Source of the DNA: Bradyrhizobium aeschynomenes
GTDB taxonomy: Bacteria > Pseudomonadota > Alphaproteobacteria > Rhizobiales > Xanthobacteraceae
Direction: 5' to 3'
Length of the DNA stretch: 64,000 nt
Assembly: GCF_013178945.1 (NCBI RefSeq)
Contig: NZ_JABFDM010000015.1
Coordinates: forward strand, 43,106 to 107,105
In this document: positions 14,611-23,153 of the stretch, one piece after another
How positions within the stretch are numbered: position 1 is the stretch's first letter
How the letters are laid out: every line of letters starts with the position of its first letter
The notes under the pieces: model-generated
Databases searched by the model: none
What the model saw: only the letters and a program-made list of their open reading frames with translations
What the model was told of the DNA's origin: nothing
Position numbers and translations under genes: made by a program

Positions 14611-15705
14611 TCATTCCCCGGCGGGCGGATAGAGGTGCGCCTCGCCGCAATAGTCAATCACACGATAGCGCTTTTGCGCATCCGCGGCATGATCCTGCTC
14701 AACAGAATCATCGGCAGTGAGGTATTGCGGCCCCACCGGCGCCTTGCCATGGCCGCCGGGAATGTCGAGCACATAGTCGGGCTGACATAGGCCTGACACG
14801 CGGCCGCGCAGCGACCGGACCAGGGCCTGCCCCTGCGCCAGGGTCGTACGCAGATGGGCTGTCCCCGGAGCGAGATCGCCGTGGTGCAGATAATACGGCT
14901 TGATACGGGTCTCGACAAACGCGCGCATCAGCGCAGCCAGAACCGCGGCATCGTCATTCACCCCGCGCAGCAGCACCGACTGGCTCACCATCGGAATCCC
15001 TGCGTCGACCAGCCGCGCGCAGGCGGCGCGCACCTCCGCGCTCAATTCGCGCGGATGATTGGCATGGAGCGCCACCCAGGTCGCTGCATTCTGCGCCTTC
15101 AGCGCATCGACCAGCGCCGGCGTGATGCGCCGGGGATCTGCGACCGGCAGCCGCGTGTGGATGCGGATGATCCTGACGTGCTCGATATCAGCGAGATCGG
15201 CCATGATCTCCTTCAGCCGCCGCGGCGACAGCATCAGGGGATCGCCACCGGTGAGGATGACCTCCCAGATTTCGCCGTGCGCGCGGATGTAGTCCAGCGC
15301 GCCGCGATAGGCGTCCTCCGACAGCGCATTGTCCTTGCCGGGACCGACCATCTCGCGGCGGAAGCAGAAGCGGCAATACACCGCGCAGACATGCACGAGC
15401 TTGAGCAGCACGCGATCGGGATAACGGTGCACGATGCCCGGCACCGGCGCATGCGCATCGTCGCCGATCGGATCGCCGCGTTCGCCGGGCGCCGCGACCA
15501 GCTCCTCTTCCGACGGCACGAACTGGCGCGCAATCGGATCATTGGGATCGTCGACGTCGATCAGGTCGGCCAGATGCGTCGTCACTGCGACGGCGTAGCG
15601 CTCGGCCACGCGCTCCAGCGCGGCCTGCTCGCTCGGATCGGCGAGGCCCTGTGCGACCAGGTCGGCCGCGCTGCGCAATGTCGTGGGCCGTTCGATCCTG
15701 TTCAT
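14611..15705 (-). CDS. epmB: EF-P lysine 2,3-aminomutase (radical SAM)
   Basis: 364 residues. Converts (S)-alpha-lysine to (R)-beta-lysine, the donor used to modify elongation factor P. Radical SAM cluster ligands Cys107, Cys111 and Cys114 (CAVYCRFC), the GGDPL SAM motif near residue 153, and the PLP-binding Lys321 in PGGHGK. A stand-alone lysine 2,3-aminomutase of lysine fermentation is excluded by context: epmA overlaps its start by 4 bases and efp is divergent next door. Confidence 0.95.
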   Translation of the reverse strand: MNRIERPTTLRSAADLVAQGLADPSEQAALERVAERYAVAVTTHLADLIDVDDPNDPIARQFVPSEEELVAAPGERGDPIGDDAHAPVPGIVHRYPDRVLLKLVHVCAVYCRFCFRREMVGPGKDNALSEDAYRGALDYIRAHGEIWEVILTGGDPLMLSPRRLKEIMADLADIEHVRIIRIHTRLPVADPRRITPALVDALKAQNAATWVALHANHPRELSAEVRAACARLVDAGIPMVSQSVLLRGVNDDAAVLAALMRAFVETRIKPYYLHHGDLAPGTAHLRTTLAQGQALVRSLRGRVSGLCQPDYVLDIPGGHGKAPVGPQYLTADDSVEQDHAADAQKRYRVIDYCGEAHLYPPAGE

Positions 15706-16754
15706 CGCTCACCTGCCGGCGGCGTCCACACCACCTGATCGATCCTGACAGCGCCGGCCGCCAGCATCACCAGCCGGTCGAAGCCGAGGGCAACGCCGCT
15801 CGCCTGCGGCATCGCGGCCACGGCGGCGAGGAAATCCTCGTCGAGCGGATAGCGCTCGCCATAACGCCGCTGCTTCTCAGCCATCTCGTCCTCGAAGCGG
15901 CGGCGCTGCTCGGCCGCGTCCGTCAGTTCGCCGAAGCCGTTGGCCAGCTCGACGCCGCAGGCATAGACCTCGAAGCGCTCGGCGACGCGGGGGTCGCCGG
16001 TCTTCACCCGCGCCAGCGCAGCCTCAGGCGATGGGTATTCATACAGCACGGTCAACCGTCCCTGCCCGAGATGCGGCTCGACGTACTCGACCAGCAGCTT
16101 GCTGAACAGGTCCGACCAGGTGTCGTCCGCGGTGATCCGGATCTTGCCCGCAGCGGCCGCCGCGAGCGCCTCACGGTCTCCCGTCCGGTCACGGATGGTG
16201 GCCAAGAGGTCGATGCTTGCATGGCGGGCGAAGGCTGCGGCCACCGTCAGCAGCTCGGGTTCGGCGAAGGGATCGGCGGTCCGGCCACGGAAAGCGAACT
16301 GGCGGATGCCGGTCGCCTGGGCGGCGTGGGCGATCACCACGACCGTATCCGCCATGATGGCGTCGTAAGGCGCCTCGGCGCGATACCACTCGAGCATGGT
16401 GAATTCCGGCAAGTGCAGATCGCCGCGCTCGCGGTCGCGGAAGACGCGGGCAAACTCGAAGATCCGGCGCTCCCCGGCCGCCAGCAGCTTCTTGCAGGCG
16501 AATTCCGGCGAGGTCCTGAGATACCGCCGATGCCGGGTTCCATCGACCGCCGTCAGCTCGGTGGCCGGGGCGTGCAGATGGGTCTCGTTGCCAGGCGACA
16601 CCTGCAGGACGCCGGTCTCGACCTCCATGAAGCCCTGCTCGTCGAACCAGGCCCGCAGCGCGCGGACGATTGCGGCCCGCGCCTGGAGGAACGGCCTGAC
16701 GTCGGCGTGCCGCTGCGGCGACCACCAGGGGGACGGCGCGGGCTCCCGGGACAT
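15702..16754 (-). CDS. epmA: EF-P--(R)-beta-lysine ligase
   Basis: 350 residues, a class II lysyl-tRNA synthetase paralog without the anticodon-binding domain. Activates beta-lysine with ATP and attaches it to the conserved Lys of EF-P. Motif 2 (FRDRERGDLHLPEFTMLEW) and motif 3 (GVALGFDRLVML) are clear. Starts at the ATG at 16754, where the family's N-terminus begins; the frame continues upstream but overlaps efp. Stop overlaps the epmB start (ATGA). Confidence 0.96.
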   Translation of the reverse strand: MSREPAPSPWWSPQRHADVRPFLQARAAIVRALRAWFDEQGFMEVETGVLQVSPGNETHLHAPATELTAVDGTRHRRYLRTSPEFACKKLLAAGERRIFEFARVFRDRERGDLHLPEFTMLEWYRAEAPYDAIMADTVVVIAHAAQATGIRQFAFRGRTADPFAEPELLTVAAAFARHASIDLLATIRDRTGDREALAAAAAGKIRITADDTWSDLFSKLLVEYVEPHLGQGRLTVLYEYPSPEAALARVKTGDPRVAERFEVYACGVELANGFGELTDAAEQRRRFEDEMAEKQRRYGERYPLDEDFLAAVAAMPQASGVALGFDRLVMLAAGAVRIDQVVWTPPAGER

Positions 16755-16892
16755 CAGGGGATCGCCCGCCGGAGGCGCAAAAGACTGGCAACCCCGGACA
16801 AAATCAGTATGTTGCCGCCCGAAACCGCATCCCGCGTCACGTGGCGCCCCGGCCCTGCCCGGCGCCCCCTTTTCAGTGTCAGGAAAACAGCT

Positions 16893-17459
16893 TTGAAAGT
16901 CATCGCCAGCTCTATTCGCAAGGGTAACGTCATTGAGCAAGATGGAAAGCTCTATGTCGTCGTGACCGCCGAGAACATCCATCCCGGCAAGGGCACCCCG
17001 GTCAGCCAGATCGAAATGCGCCGAATCAGCGACGGCGTGAAGATCTCCGAGCGCTTCAAGACCACCGACCAGGTCGAGAAGGCAACGATCGAGGAGCGCA
17101 ACTTCACCTTCCTGTACGAAGATGCCGACGGCTTCCACTTCATGAACCCGGAAACCTACGACCAGGTCCAGGTGCCGAAGGACGTGGTCGGCACGCAGGC
17201 CGCCTATCTCCAGGAGAACATGACCGTCAAGCTGTCGATGCACGACGTGGTGCCGGTGGCGATCGCCCTGCCCCAGCGCGTCACGCTCGAGGTCGTCGAG
17301 ACCGAGCCGGTCACCAAGGGCCAGACGGCGTCGTCGTCCTACAAGCCGGCGGTGCTGTCGAACGGCGTCCGCACCGGCGTGCCGGCGCACATCACGGTCG
17401 GCACCCGCATCGTGGTGATGACCGAGGACGGCTCCTATTGCGAGCGCGCCAAGGATTGA
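16893..17459 (+). CDS. efp: translation elongation factor P
   Basis: 188 residues, exactly the family length. Relieves ribosome stalling at polyproline stretches. Three beta-barrel domains; the loop HPGKGTPV carries the target Lys33, to which EpmA adds beta-lysine. Start is TTG with AGGAA about 8 bases upstream; the conserved N-terminus begins at that codon. Divergent from epmA with 138 bases between. No EpmC hydroxylase is encoded in the window. Confidence 0.97.
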   Translation: MKVIASSIRKGNVIEQDGKLYVVVTAENIHPGKGTPVSQIEMRRISDGVKISERFKTTDQVEKATIEERNFTFLYEDADGFHFMNPETYDQVQVPKDVVGTQAAYLQENMTVKLSMHDVVPVAIALPQRVTLEVVETEPVTKGQTASSSYKPAVLSNGVRTGVPAHITVGTRIVVMTEDGSYCERAKD

Positions 17460-17512
17460 CGCATGATGGTGCGCGCAGCGATGGCATGATCTGACGCCGG
17501 GGGGCGTGGGGA

Positions 17513-19144
17513 TTGGGGGCAAGGATCACCTTTATCACCGCAGCCCTGGCGGCGGTGATCACGCTGGCCGCGACCTCCGCGGGACGCGCGGCCGACTCCT
17601 TCGCCACGCCTGCCATCTCGCTTCAGCGCGCCGACTGGCGCGCGGCGCTCGACCAGCTTCGTTCCGAGCTCACGACGGCACCTGACGTCGCAGCCGATGT
17701 CGCGCTGTCGGCGCGCCGGCGCGACGTCAGCAGCGATGACCCGCGCCGACGGCCCGCTTTGGTCCAGCTCAACGGCGTGACCTCGACCGTCTTCACGGGG
17801 ATCGGACGCAGTCCGGTCCCCGTTTTGCTGCCGCTCGACACGTCGGCCTATCTGAGCGCGCGCCGGCGCGGCGCGGTCGATCCGCAGACCCTGCCGCGCT
17901 ACCAGGCCGACTTCCAGGCCGACCTGTTCGATGCCGGCCCCTCCGGCTACGACGCCGTGTTCTCGCTTGCACCGGAGGTGACCGCGGGCCTGCCGTCGCG
18001 GATCTTCGCCAAGCCGGTCGAGGTCCAGATCACCGGCTCGCTCATCACCTACGACATCGCCGATCCCGCCGGCGGCAAGGGCGAGGGCGTGAAGGCGCTG
18101 TCGGCGCAATATCCCGACCTGCGCCGCTTCATCCGCGAGGGCTATGTCCGCTACGCCTTCACCCGCTTCGGCGTGCCCTATGTGGTCTCGATCCAGTGCC
18201 TCGACAGCGCACCGCGGCCGAAGCGCCTCGCGTGCCGCGAGGCGTATCCGATCGCCGAGCGCTTTCTGAGGGCGCTGCGCGTCGCCGGCGGCCAACCGTC
18301 GCGCAACGCACCGGAGATCACGCCGATCGCCGCCGAGCGGCCGTCGGCCTCCGATGCCGACTTCACCTATCGTCCGGTCGGCGACATCGTCGTCAACTCG
18401 GGTGCGCGCGGCCAGGGCGGCCGCGCCGATCCGACCGCCTATTCCCAGATCCGCTATCCGCTCGACGCGCCGGCCTATGTGCATTCGCAATCGTTCGGCC
18501 GCCGCCGCACCAGCGACAAGTTCGACCAGCCCTGGAGCCAATATCCCTGGCGCGACAATTTCTGCGAAACCCGCGACTTCAACGTCGGCCAGTGCGCCAG
18601 CGGGTTAGGCCACCAGGGCCAGGATCTCCGGCCCGGCGCATGTCCGGTCCGCCGCGACGGTCCCGACGGCTGCGATCCGTGGCGGCAGCGCGTGCTCGCG
18701 GTGCGCGACGGCGTGGTGATCCGGAGCGCCAGGCAACAGGGCGCCATCATCCAGGTCAATAGCGGCACCGAGCACGTCCGCTTCCGCTACATGCACATGA
18801 ACCCGGCCGCGATGGACAAAGACGGCCTGCTCAACGGCCGCAGACTTCGCGAGGGCGAGCCGATCGGCGTGGTGTCGAACTATCTCGACCATCCCAACGG
18901 CACCACGCGGCATCTGCATTTCGACGTCCAGCTGTTCACGCGCGACGGCTGGATCTGGGTCAATCCCTACATGACCCTGATCGCGGCCTATGAGCGTCTG
19001 ATCGGCGGCCGCGGCCGCGAGGTCGGGGTGGAGATCGCGGCAACGCCGCCCCCGGCGACGACCGGGGCACTGGGAACGCCGGCACTAGACTCTTCGCCGC
19101 TCGGCCCGGCCGCCGATGCCGCTGCAGGGCGCGATCGGAACTGA
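17513..19144 (+). CDS. secreted M23-family (LytM-like) peptidase
   Basis: 543 residues. Signal peptide at 1-27 (ITAALAAVITLAATSAGRA), a long N-terminal region unique to this group with a Tyr/Asp-rich middle, then the peptidase domain from about residue 350: HQGQDLR supplies the first zinc His and Asp, YMHMN lies between, and HLHFD carries the catalytic HxH. Likely cuts peptidoglycan cross-links in the periplasm. The TTG start sits after a G-rich stretch and is the only start that gives the whole signal peptide. Tail is Pro/Ala-rich. Confidence 0.85.
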   Translation: MGARITFITAALAAVITLAATSAGRAADSFATPAISLQRADWRAALDQLRSELTTAPDVAADVALSARRRDVSSDDPRRRPALVQLNGVTSTVFTGIGRSPVPVLLPLDTSAYLSARRRGAVDPQTLPRYQADFQADLFDAGPSGYDAVFSLAPEVTAGLPSRIFAKPVEVQITGSLITYDIADPAGGKGEGVKALSAQYPDLRRFIREGYVRYAFTRFGVPYVVSIQCLDSAPRPKRLACREAYPIAERFLRALRVAGGQPSRNAPEITPIAAERPSASDADFTYRPVGDIVVNSGARGQGGRADPTAYSQIRYPLDAPAYVHSQSFGRRRTSDKFDQPWSQYPWRDNFCETRDFNVGQCASGLGHQGQDLRPGACPVRRDGPDGCDPWRQRVLAVRDGVVIRSARQQGAIIQVNSGTEHVRFRYMHMNPAAMDKDGLLNGRRLREGEPIGVVSNYLDHPNGTTRHLHFDVQLFTRDGWIWVNPYMTLIAAYERLIGGRGREVGVEIAATPPPATTGALGTPALDSSPLGPAADAAAGRDRN

Positions 19145-19219
19145 ACGCAGCCGCGGCGGCGCGACGTGCCGGAACCGACCTCCACCGCTGCGGGTTAGCT
19201 GCCAGACGGAGGATGACGG

Positions 19220-19483
19220 ATGACCACGAGCACGCTTGATCGCAGGACCGGATTGGCGCTGATGTCGGCGGCCATCGCGCTGGCATGCGTCGGCGCGCTC
19301 ACCATGCTGGTGCGCGACCGCTGGCATCCGCCGGAGATCAAATCCGCCGAGGCGGCCCGACACTCGATGACCGGCGAAGTCGCCCGCGCCGCCGGCGCCC
19401 GCGTGATGCCGACCGACCCACGCCTCGCCGTGGAGCCGAAGCCCGAAGGGCCCAAACGCGCGCAGCCGGCCAATCCGTTCTGA
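19220..19483 (+). CDS. small membrane-anchored hypothetical protein
   Basis: 87 residues; GGAGG 6 bases before the ATG. One membrane helix at about 11-31 (GLALMSAAIALACVGALTML), then a periplasmic or cytosolic Pro-rich tail (RDRWHPPEIKSAEAARH ... AVEPKPEGPKRAQ). Same strand as the M23 peptidase 75 bases upstream, so it could be an accessory in the same transcript. Function unknown. Confidence 0.65.
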   Translation: MTTSTLDRRTGLALMSAAIALACVGALTMLVRDRWHPPEIKSAEAARHSMTGEVARAAGARVMPTDPRLAVEPKPEGPKRAQPANPF

Positions 19484-19559
19484 GAGCACGAGTCCCCCGC
19501 CGGGGAGCGCGACGCCGTCAGCCGTCTCGCAGCCCGCAACCTGAAGCCATCGTCACGAC

Positions 19560-19742
19560 TCAAGCCGACCACTTGTCCTCTTCTCGCCGGTGTTCCTCGG
19601 CGTTGAGGCGCTCGGCGATCTCATGTGCCATCGCCGCGTCCTTCGTCGTGGCGATCGGCTTGCCATTCTGGCACCGCACCCGCTCCTTGTCGGCCTCGAG
19701 CGGAAAATCGTCCGGCTTGAGCGGATCGTTCGCGTCGGTCAT
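19560..19742 (-). CDS. 60-residue acidic/helical small protein
   Basis: ATG with GAGG about 5 bases upstream. The sequence MTDANDPLKPDDFPLEADKE, then a GKPIATTKDAAMAHEIAERLN segment and an Arg/Glu-rich end. This look (short acidic lead, a conserved GKPIA-T motif, amphipathic helix) recurs in rhizobial hypotheticals. Function unknown. Confidence 0.65.
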   Translation of the reverse strand: MTDANDPLKPDDFPLEADKERVRCQNGKPIATTKDAAMAHEIAERLNAEEHRREEDKWSA

Positions 19743-19799
19743 ATGCGCCTCCTCGTTTAAAGGCACAACTCGCATCGCTTTGTCACGGTTCCCGACGAC

Positions 19800-20270
19800 T
19801 CAGGAGGCCGCGCGCGCCGGCCGCTCAGCCGGGGTCCAGCGGAACGCGACGCCATAGCGGTTCCAGAGGTTGATGACGCCGATCGCCGAGGTCAGGAACA
19901 CGAGCTCCGCTTCGGAGAATTCCGCGCGCGCCAGCGCATAGACCTCGTCGCTCACGCCGCCCTCCAGCCTGGTGAGCGCCTCGGTGAAGGCCAGCGCCGC
20001 GCGCTCGCGCGCCGTGAACTGTGGCGCCTCGCGCCAGACCACGACCAGGTTGATCTTGTCGGCGGACAGGCCGAGCTTCTCGGCCAGCAGCACGTGGTGC
20101 TGCACGCAGAACGCACAGCCGTTGATCTGCGAGGCCCGGATCTTGACGAGCTCCAGCAGCTGCTTGTCGAGGCCGGCCTTGGCCGCCTGCTGGCTGACGG
20201 CGAGAATGGCGTCGTAGAGCTCGGGCGCCAAGCTCCTGAAATCGGTGTACTCGCTGCGGGCATGTGACAT
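19800..20270 (-). CDS. carboxymuconolactone decarboxylase / AhpD-like peroxidase family protein
   Basis: 156 residues. The AhpD redox core is present: GCAFCVQHH, with Cys52, Cys55 and His59 as the thiol pair and proton relay. All-helical CMD fold. Likely alkylhydroperoxidase or disulfide reductase. Divergent from a MarR regulator with a dyad operator between them, so it is probably controlled by that regulator in response to oxidants (inference). Confidence 0.9.
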   Translation of the reverse strand: MSHARSEYTDFRSLAPELYDAILAVSQQAAKAGLDKQLLELVKIRASQINGCAFCVQHHVLLAEKLGLSADKINLVVVWREAPQFTARERAALAFTEALTRLEGGVSDEVYALARAEFSEAELVFLTSAIGVINLWNRYGVAFRWTPAERPARAAS

Positions 20271-20284
20271 GTTCTGTCTCTCAT

Positions 20285-20310
20285 GTTATCATAGGTCTGA
20301 TAACTTATCA
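20285..20310. promoter_or_regulatory. dyad operator between the AhpD-like and MarR genes
   Basis: GTTATCA-TAGGTC-TGATAAC (20285-20304) is a perfect 7-bp dyad with a 6-bp spacer, overlapping a second dyad TGATAA-C-TTATCA (20298-20310). Three half-sites in 26 bp, only 14 bases before the MarR start and 15 before the AhpD-like start. Typical size and place for MarR-family binding. Confidence 0.8.
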
Positions 20311-20323
20311 GGGCTCTGAATAT

Positions 20324-20851
20324 ATGCGCAAGGCACGGATGTTGACGTCCTCGCGATCGCCTCGAAAGCCTCGCCCCGCGCGCCGTAAGGCAGCCGTCCG
20401 CCCGCCTCTCCCGGGCGAAGGCAAGCGCGGCGAGGACGGTCACCTCGCTTATCTGCTGCGCCAGGCGCAGGCGGCGGCGCGGCTCTCGCTGGACCGTGCG
20501 CTCACGGCGACCGGTCTCACCCATCCGCAATTCGTGGTGCTGACGATGCTGAAGGCCTATCCCGGCCTGTCCGGCGCCGACTGCGCCCGCGTCGCGCTGC
20601 TGACGCCGCAGACCGTGAACGTGATCATCGGCAACCTCGAACGCTACGGCGCCATTCGGAGCACGCCGCACCCAATCCATGGCCGCGTGCTGCAATGGAG
20701 CCTGACCCGCCGCGGCATCGCACTGCTGACCAGGGCGCGACGGCAGGCCATGGCGCTGGAGCGCAGGCTCGCGGGCGGTCTCGGCGAGCGGGACCTCGCG
20801 ACCATCCGCCGCTGGCTGGCGCGCGTCGCCGTGGAGCTCCACGAGGCGTAA
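20324..20851 (+). CDS. MarR-family transcriptional regulator
   Basis: 175 residues from ATG 20324. A basic N-terminal extension (SPRKPRPARRKAAVR) precedes the MarR winged helix: QAAARLSLDRAL, the recognition helix around LLTPQTVNVIIGNLER and the wing with HGRVLQWSLTRRG. The start is chosen inside the operator-proximal region; an upstream GTG/TTG-like frame to 20264 would overlap the divergent gene. No redox Cys except one in the GADCARVALL segment, which could sense oxidants (inference). Confidence 0.88.
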   Translation: MRKARMLTSSRSPRKPRPARRKAAVRPPLPGEGKRGEDGHLAYLLRQAQAAARLSLDRALTATGLTHPQFVVLTMLKAYPGLSGADCARVALLTPQTVNVIIGNLERYGAIRSTPHPIHGRVLQWSLTRRGIALLTRARRQAMALERRLAGGLGERDLATIRRWLARVAVELHEA

Positions 20852-20902
20852 AGGTTCCGGCCCGCTTGAGGGCTTTGCCGCCGGCCCGCATCAGCGGGTA
20901 GA

Positions 20903-22132
20903 ATGGGCGCCATGACACAGCCCGATTCCATGACCCGCCGCACCCTGCTCGGCTCCGGCCTCGGCGCCGCCGCGCTGCTCGTTCCGGCCTGGCCCGCCTC
21001 GGCCGCGCCGGCTGAATTCGAGGCCTGGCGCGACGGCTTTCGCAGCCGCGCCCTCGCCAAGGGCATTTCACAGGCGACCTGGACGCGGGTCATGGCGCGG
21101 CTCGAGCCCGACATGACCGTGTTCAAGGAGATGCGCAATCAGCCGGAGTTCAAGGAGCAGCTCTGGCAGTACATCAACCGTCGCGTCTCCGACTGGCGCG
21201 TCATCAATGGCAAGGCGGCGCTGGCGAAGAACGAGGCGCTGTTCGCCCGGATCGAGAAGGATTTCGGCGTCGAGCGCGGCACGCTGCTGGCGCTGTGGGG
21301 CGTCGAGTCCGCGTTCGGCGATCCCCTGGTGCAGCAGAACCACATGCGCCCGGTGTTTCCGGCGCTCGCCGCGCTCGCCTGGAACGAGCCGCGCCGCAAG
21401 GCCTATTGGGAGACCGAGCTGACCAACGCGCTCAGAATCGTCGATCGCGGCTGGAGCACGCCGGACGAGATGCGCGGCTCCTGGGCCGGCGCGATGGGCC
21501 ACACGCAATGGATGCCCGAGGTCTGGCTCAATGTCGGCTTCGACTATGACGGCGACGGCAAGATCAACCCGTTCGGCCGGCCCGACGATGCGCTCGGCTC
21601 GACCGCGCGCTATCTCGTCAACCGCGGCAAGTATCACCGCGGCGAGCATTGGGGCTATGAGGTGCGCGCCCCCGGCAACATGTCGGGCAGCAGGACCTAC
21701 GCGGCCTGGCAGGCGGCCGGCGTCACCCGCGCCGACGGTCAGCCCTTCCCGCAGCCGAATGCGTCGGCGCAGCTCTGGATCCCCGTCGCGGGCGGCCCCG
21801 CCTTCCTGCTCGGTCCGAACTTCTATTCGGTGAAGTCCTACAATCCGGCGATGAGCTACGCGCTCGCGATCTGCCATCTCGGCGATCGCATCCTGGGCGG
21901 ACCGCCGTTCCTGCAGCCCTTCCCCGGCTCCGAGCGCGCGCTGACGCTCGCCGAGGTGCAGGAGATGCAGAAGCGCCTGACGGCGGCCGGCTTCGACACC
22001 GGCGGCACCGACGGCCGCGTCGGCAACGACACCATGAAGGCGATCCGCGACTTCCAGGCCAAGGCCGGCCTCACGCCCGCCGACGGCTATGGCGGGCTGA
22101 AGGTGCTGGCGAAGCTGAGACAAGGCGGGTAA
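20903..22132 (+). CDS. lytic murein transglycosylase (MltB type) with peptidoglycan-binding domain
   Basis: 409 residues. A twin-arginine-like signal (MTRRTLLGSGLGAAALLV), then the SLT_2 domain with the catalytic Glu in LWGVESAFGDP, the GAMGHTQWMP motif and FDYDGDGKI. The C-terminus from about residue 345 is a PG_binding_1 domain (VQEMQKRLTAAGFDTGG ... AIRDFQ). Cleaves glycan strands to 1,6-anhydro-MurNAc ends in the periplasm. Ends 5 bases before the SGNH-like gene, so the two are likely one operon. A second Met at 20912 is possible. Confidence 0.92.
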   Translation: MGAMTQPDSMTRRTLLGSGLGAAALLVPAWPASAAPAEFEAWRDGFRSRALAKGISQATWTRVMARLEPDMTVFKEMRNQPEFKEQLWQYINRRVSDWRVINGKAALAKNEALFARIEKDFGVERGTLLALWGVESAFGDPLVQQNHMRPVFPALAALAWNEPRRKAYWETELTNALRIVDRGWSTPDEMRGSWAGAMGHTQWMPEVWLNVGFDYDGDGKINPFGRPDDALGSTARYLVNRGKYHRGEHWGYEVRAPGNMSGSRTYAAWQAAGVTRADGQPFPQPNASAQLWIPVAGGPAFLLGPNFYSVKSYNPAMSYALAICHLGDRILGGPPFLQPFPGSERALTLAEVQEMQKRLTAAGFDTGGTDGRVGNDTMKAIRDFQAKAGLTPADGYGGLKVLAKLRQGG

Positions 22133-22137
22133 GGCGG

Positions 22138-23148
22138 GTGATTGCCGCACAGCGCCGCTACGTCGCGGTCGTCCTTGCCGTGCTGACGTGGTTCAGTCTC
22201 TCGATCGCCGGATTTGCGTATCGCTTCGATGCGCTGACCACGCCGGCGCATCTCGCGGGCCTGCAATCGGCTGAACGCGACAACATCATTCTCCCGGCCG
22301 ATCTCCGCTACAACGCCGCCTTCAAGCGGGCGCGCATCGCCGAGCTGGCGCCCGACATCATCGTCATCAGCAGCTCTCGCGCCGGCACGCTGCGCGACTG
22401 GATGTTCAGGCCCTATCGCTTCTACAACGCCGCCTTCACCGCCTGGACGACGCGGCAGCTCCTCGACGTGTTCGAGCATCTGACCCGCGAGGTCCGGCCC
22501 CGCGCCGTGATCGTGGTGCTCGACTATTTCATGTTCACCGATGCGTGGGAGGAGGCCTACGGCGCGCAGCGCACGATGGTCTACAGCTCGTCGCGCTACG
22601 TGTCGTTCAAGCTCGCCCGCCTGATCCGCGCGCTGCCGTCGCCGTCGGCTTTCCGCGAGCAGCGGCGACCCGACGGCTTCCGCGCCGACGGCTCGTATCT
22701 CTATCCGCAGGACTTCATCGACACCGCTCGGGAGAAATTCCAGACCGCGGCGCGACTGATCGAATCTTCGCCCGGCGCACCGCAGATGTCGGAACGGCAG
22801 AAGGAGCCGATCGCGCGGCTGGCGGCGCTCGCGCGCGAGCGCAACGTCCGGCTCATCGCCGTCCAGCTGCCTTACGTGCGCGCCGCGGTCGACTATCTCG
22901 ACCACGACGAAGCCTATTGGACATATTCAGGCGTCTGGCGCGAGTTCGAAAGCCGGCAGACCGCGGACTGGCTGCGCGGTCTCGGCATCCCCTTCGTCGA
23001 CCTCGCGCGGTCGGAGATTTCCGACTCTTCCCTCAACTTCATCGATGCCTTCCACCCTTCGGAGGATGGCATGGTCAGGGTGCGCGACGTCCTGGCACGG
23101 CAGCCTGACGTCCAGGCCGTGCTGCCGGAGCTGCAGCCGGCCCAATAG
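22138..23148 (+). CDS. membrane-anchored SGNH-fold-like protein
   Basis: 336 residues starting at GTG 22138. One N-terminal membrane helix (VVLAVLTWFSLSIAGFAY), then a periplasmic domain with IVISSSRAG (block I Ser), a long YxxF-rich middle and, near the end, DAFHPSEDGM (block V Asp-x-x-His). This is the layout of SGNH-type hydrolases and O-acetyl/alginate-modifying proteins such as DltD/AlgX relatives. Placed 5 bases after the transglycosylase, so a cell-wall or glycan esterase role is reasonable but inferred. No membrane O-acyltransferase is nearby. Confidence 0.6.
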   Translation: MIAAQRRYVAVVLAVLTWFSLSIAGFAYRFDALTTPAHLAGLQSAERDNIILPADLRYNAAFKRARIAELAPDIIVISSSRAGTLRDWMFRPYRFYNAAFTAWTTRQLLDVFEHLTREVRPRAVIVVLDYFMFTDAWEEAYGAQRTMVYSSSRYVSFKLARLIRALPSPSAFREQRRPDGFRADGSYLYPQDFIDTAREKFQTAARLIESSPGAPQMSERQKEPIARLAALARERNVRLIAVQLPYVRAAVDYLDHDEAYWTYSGVWREFESRQTADWLRGLGIPFVDLARSEISDSSLNFIDAFHPSEDGMVRVRDVLARQPDVQAVLPELQPAQ

Positions 23149-23153
23149 CCGGC

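Noticed and set aside
15702..17522. Minus-strand frame of 606 codons as one protein
   Set aside because: Only 15702-16754 matches EpmA; the extension is antisense to efp.
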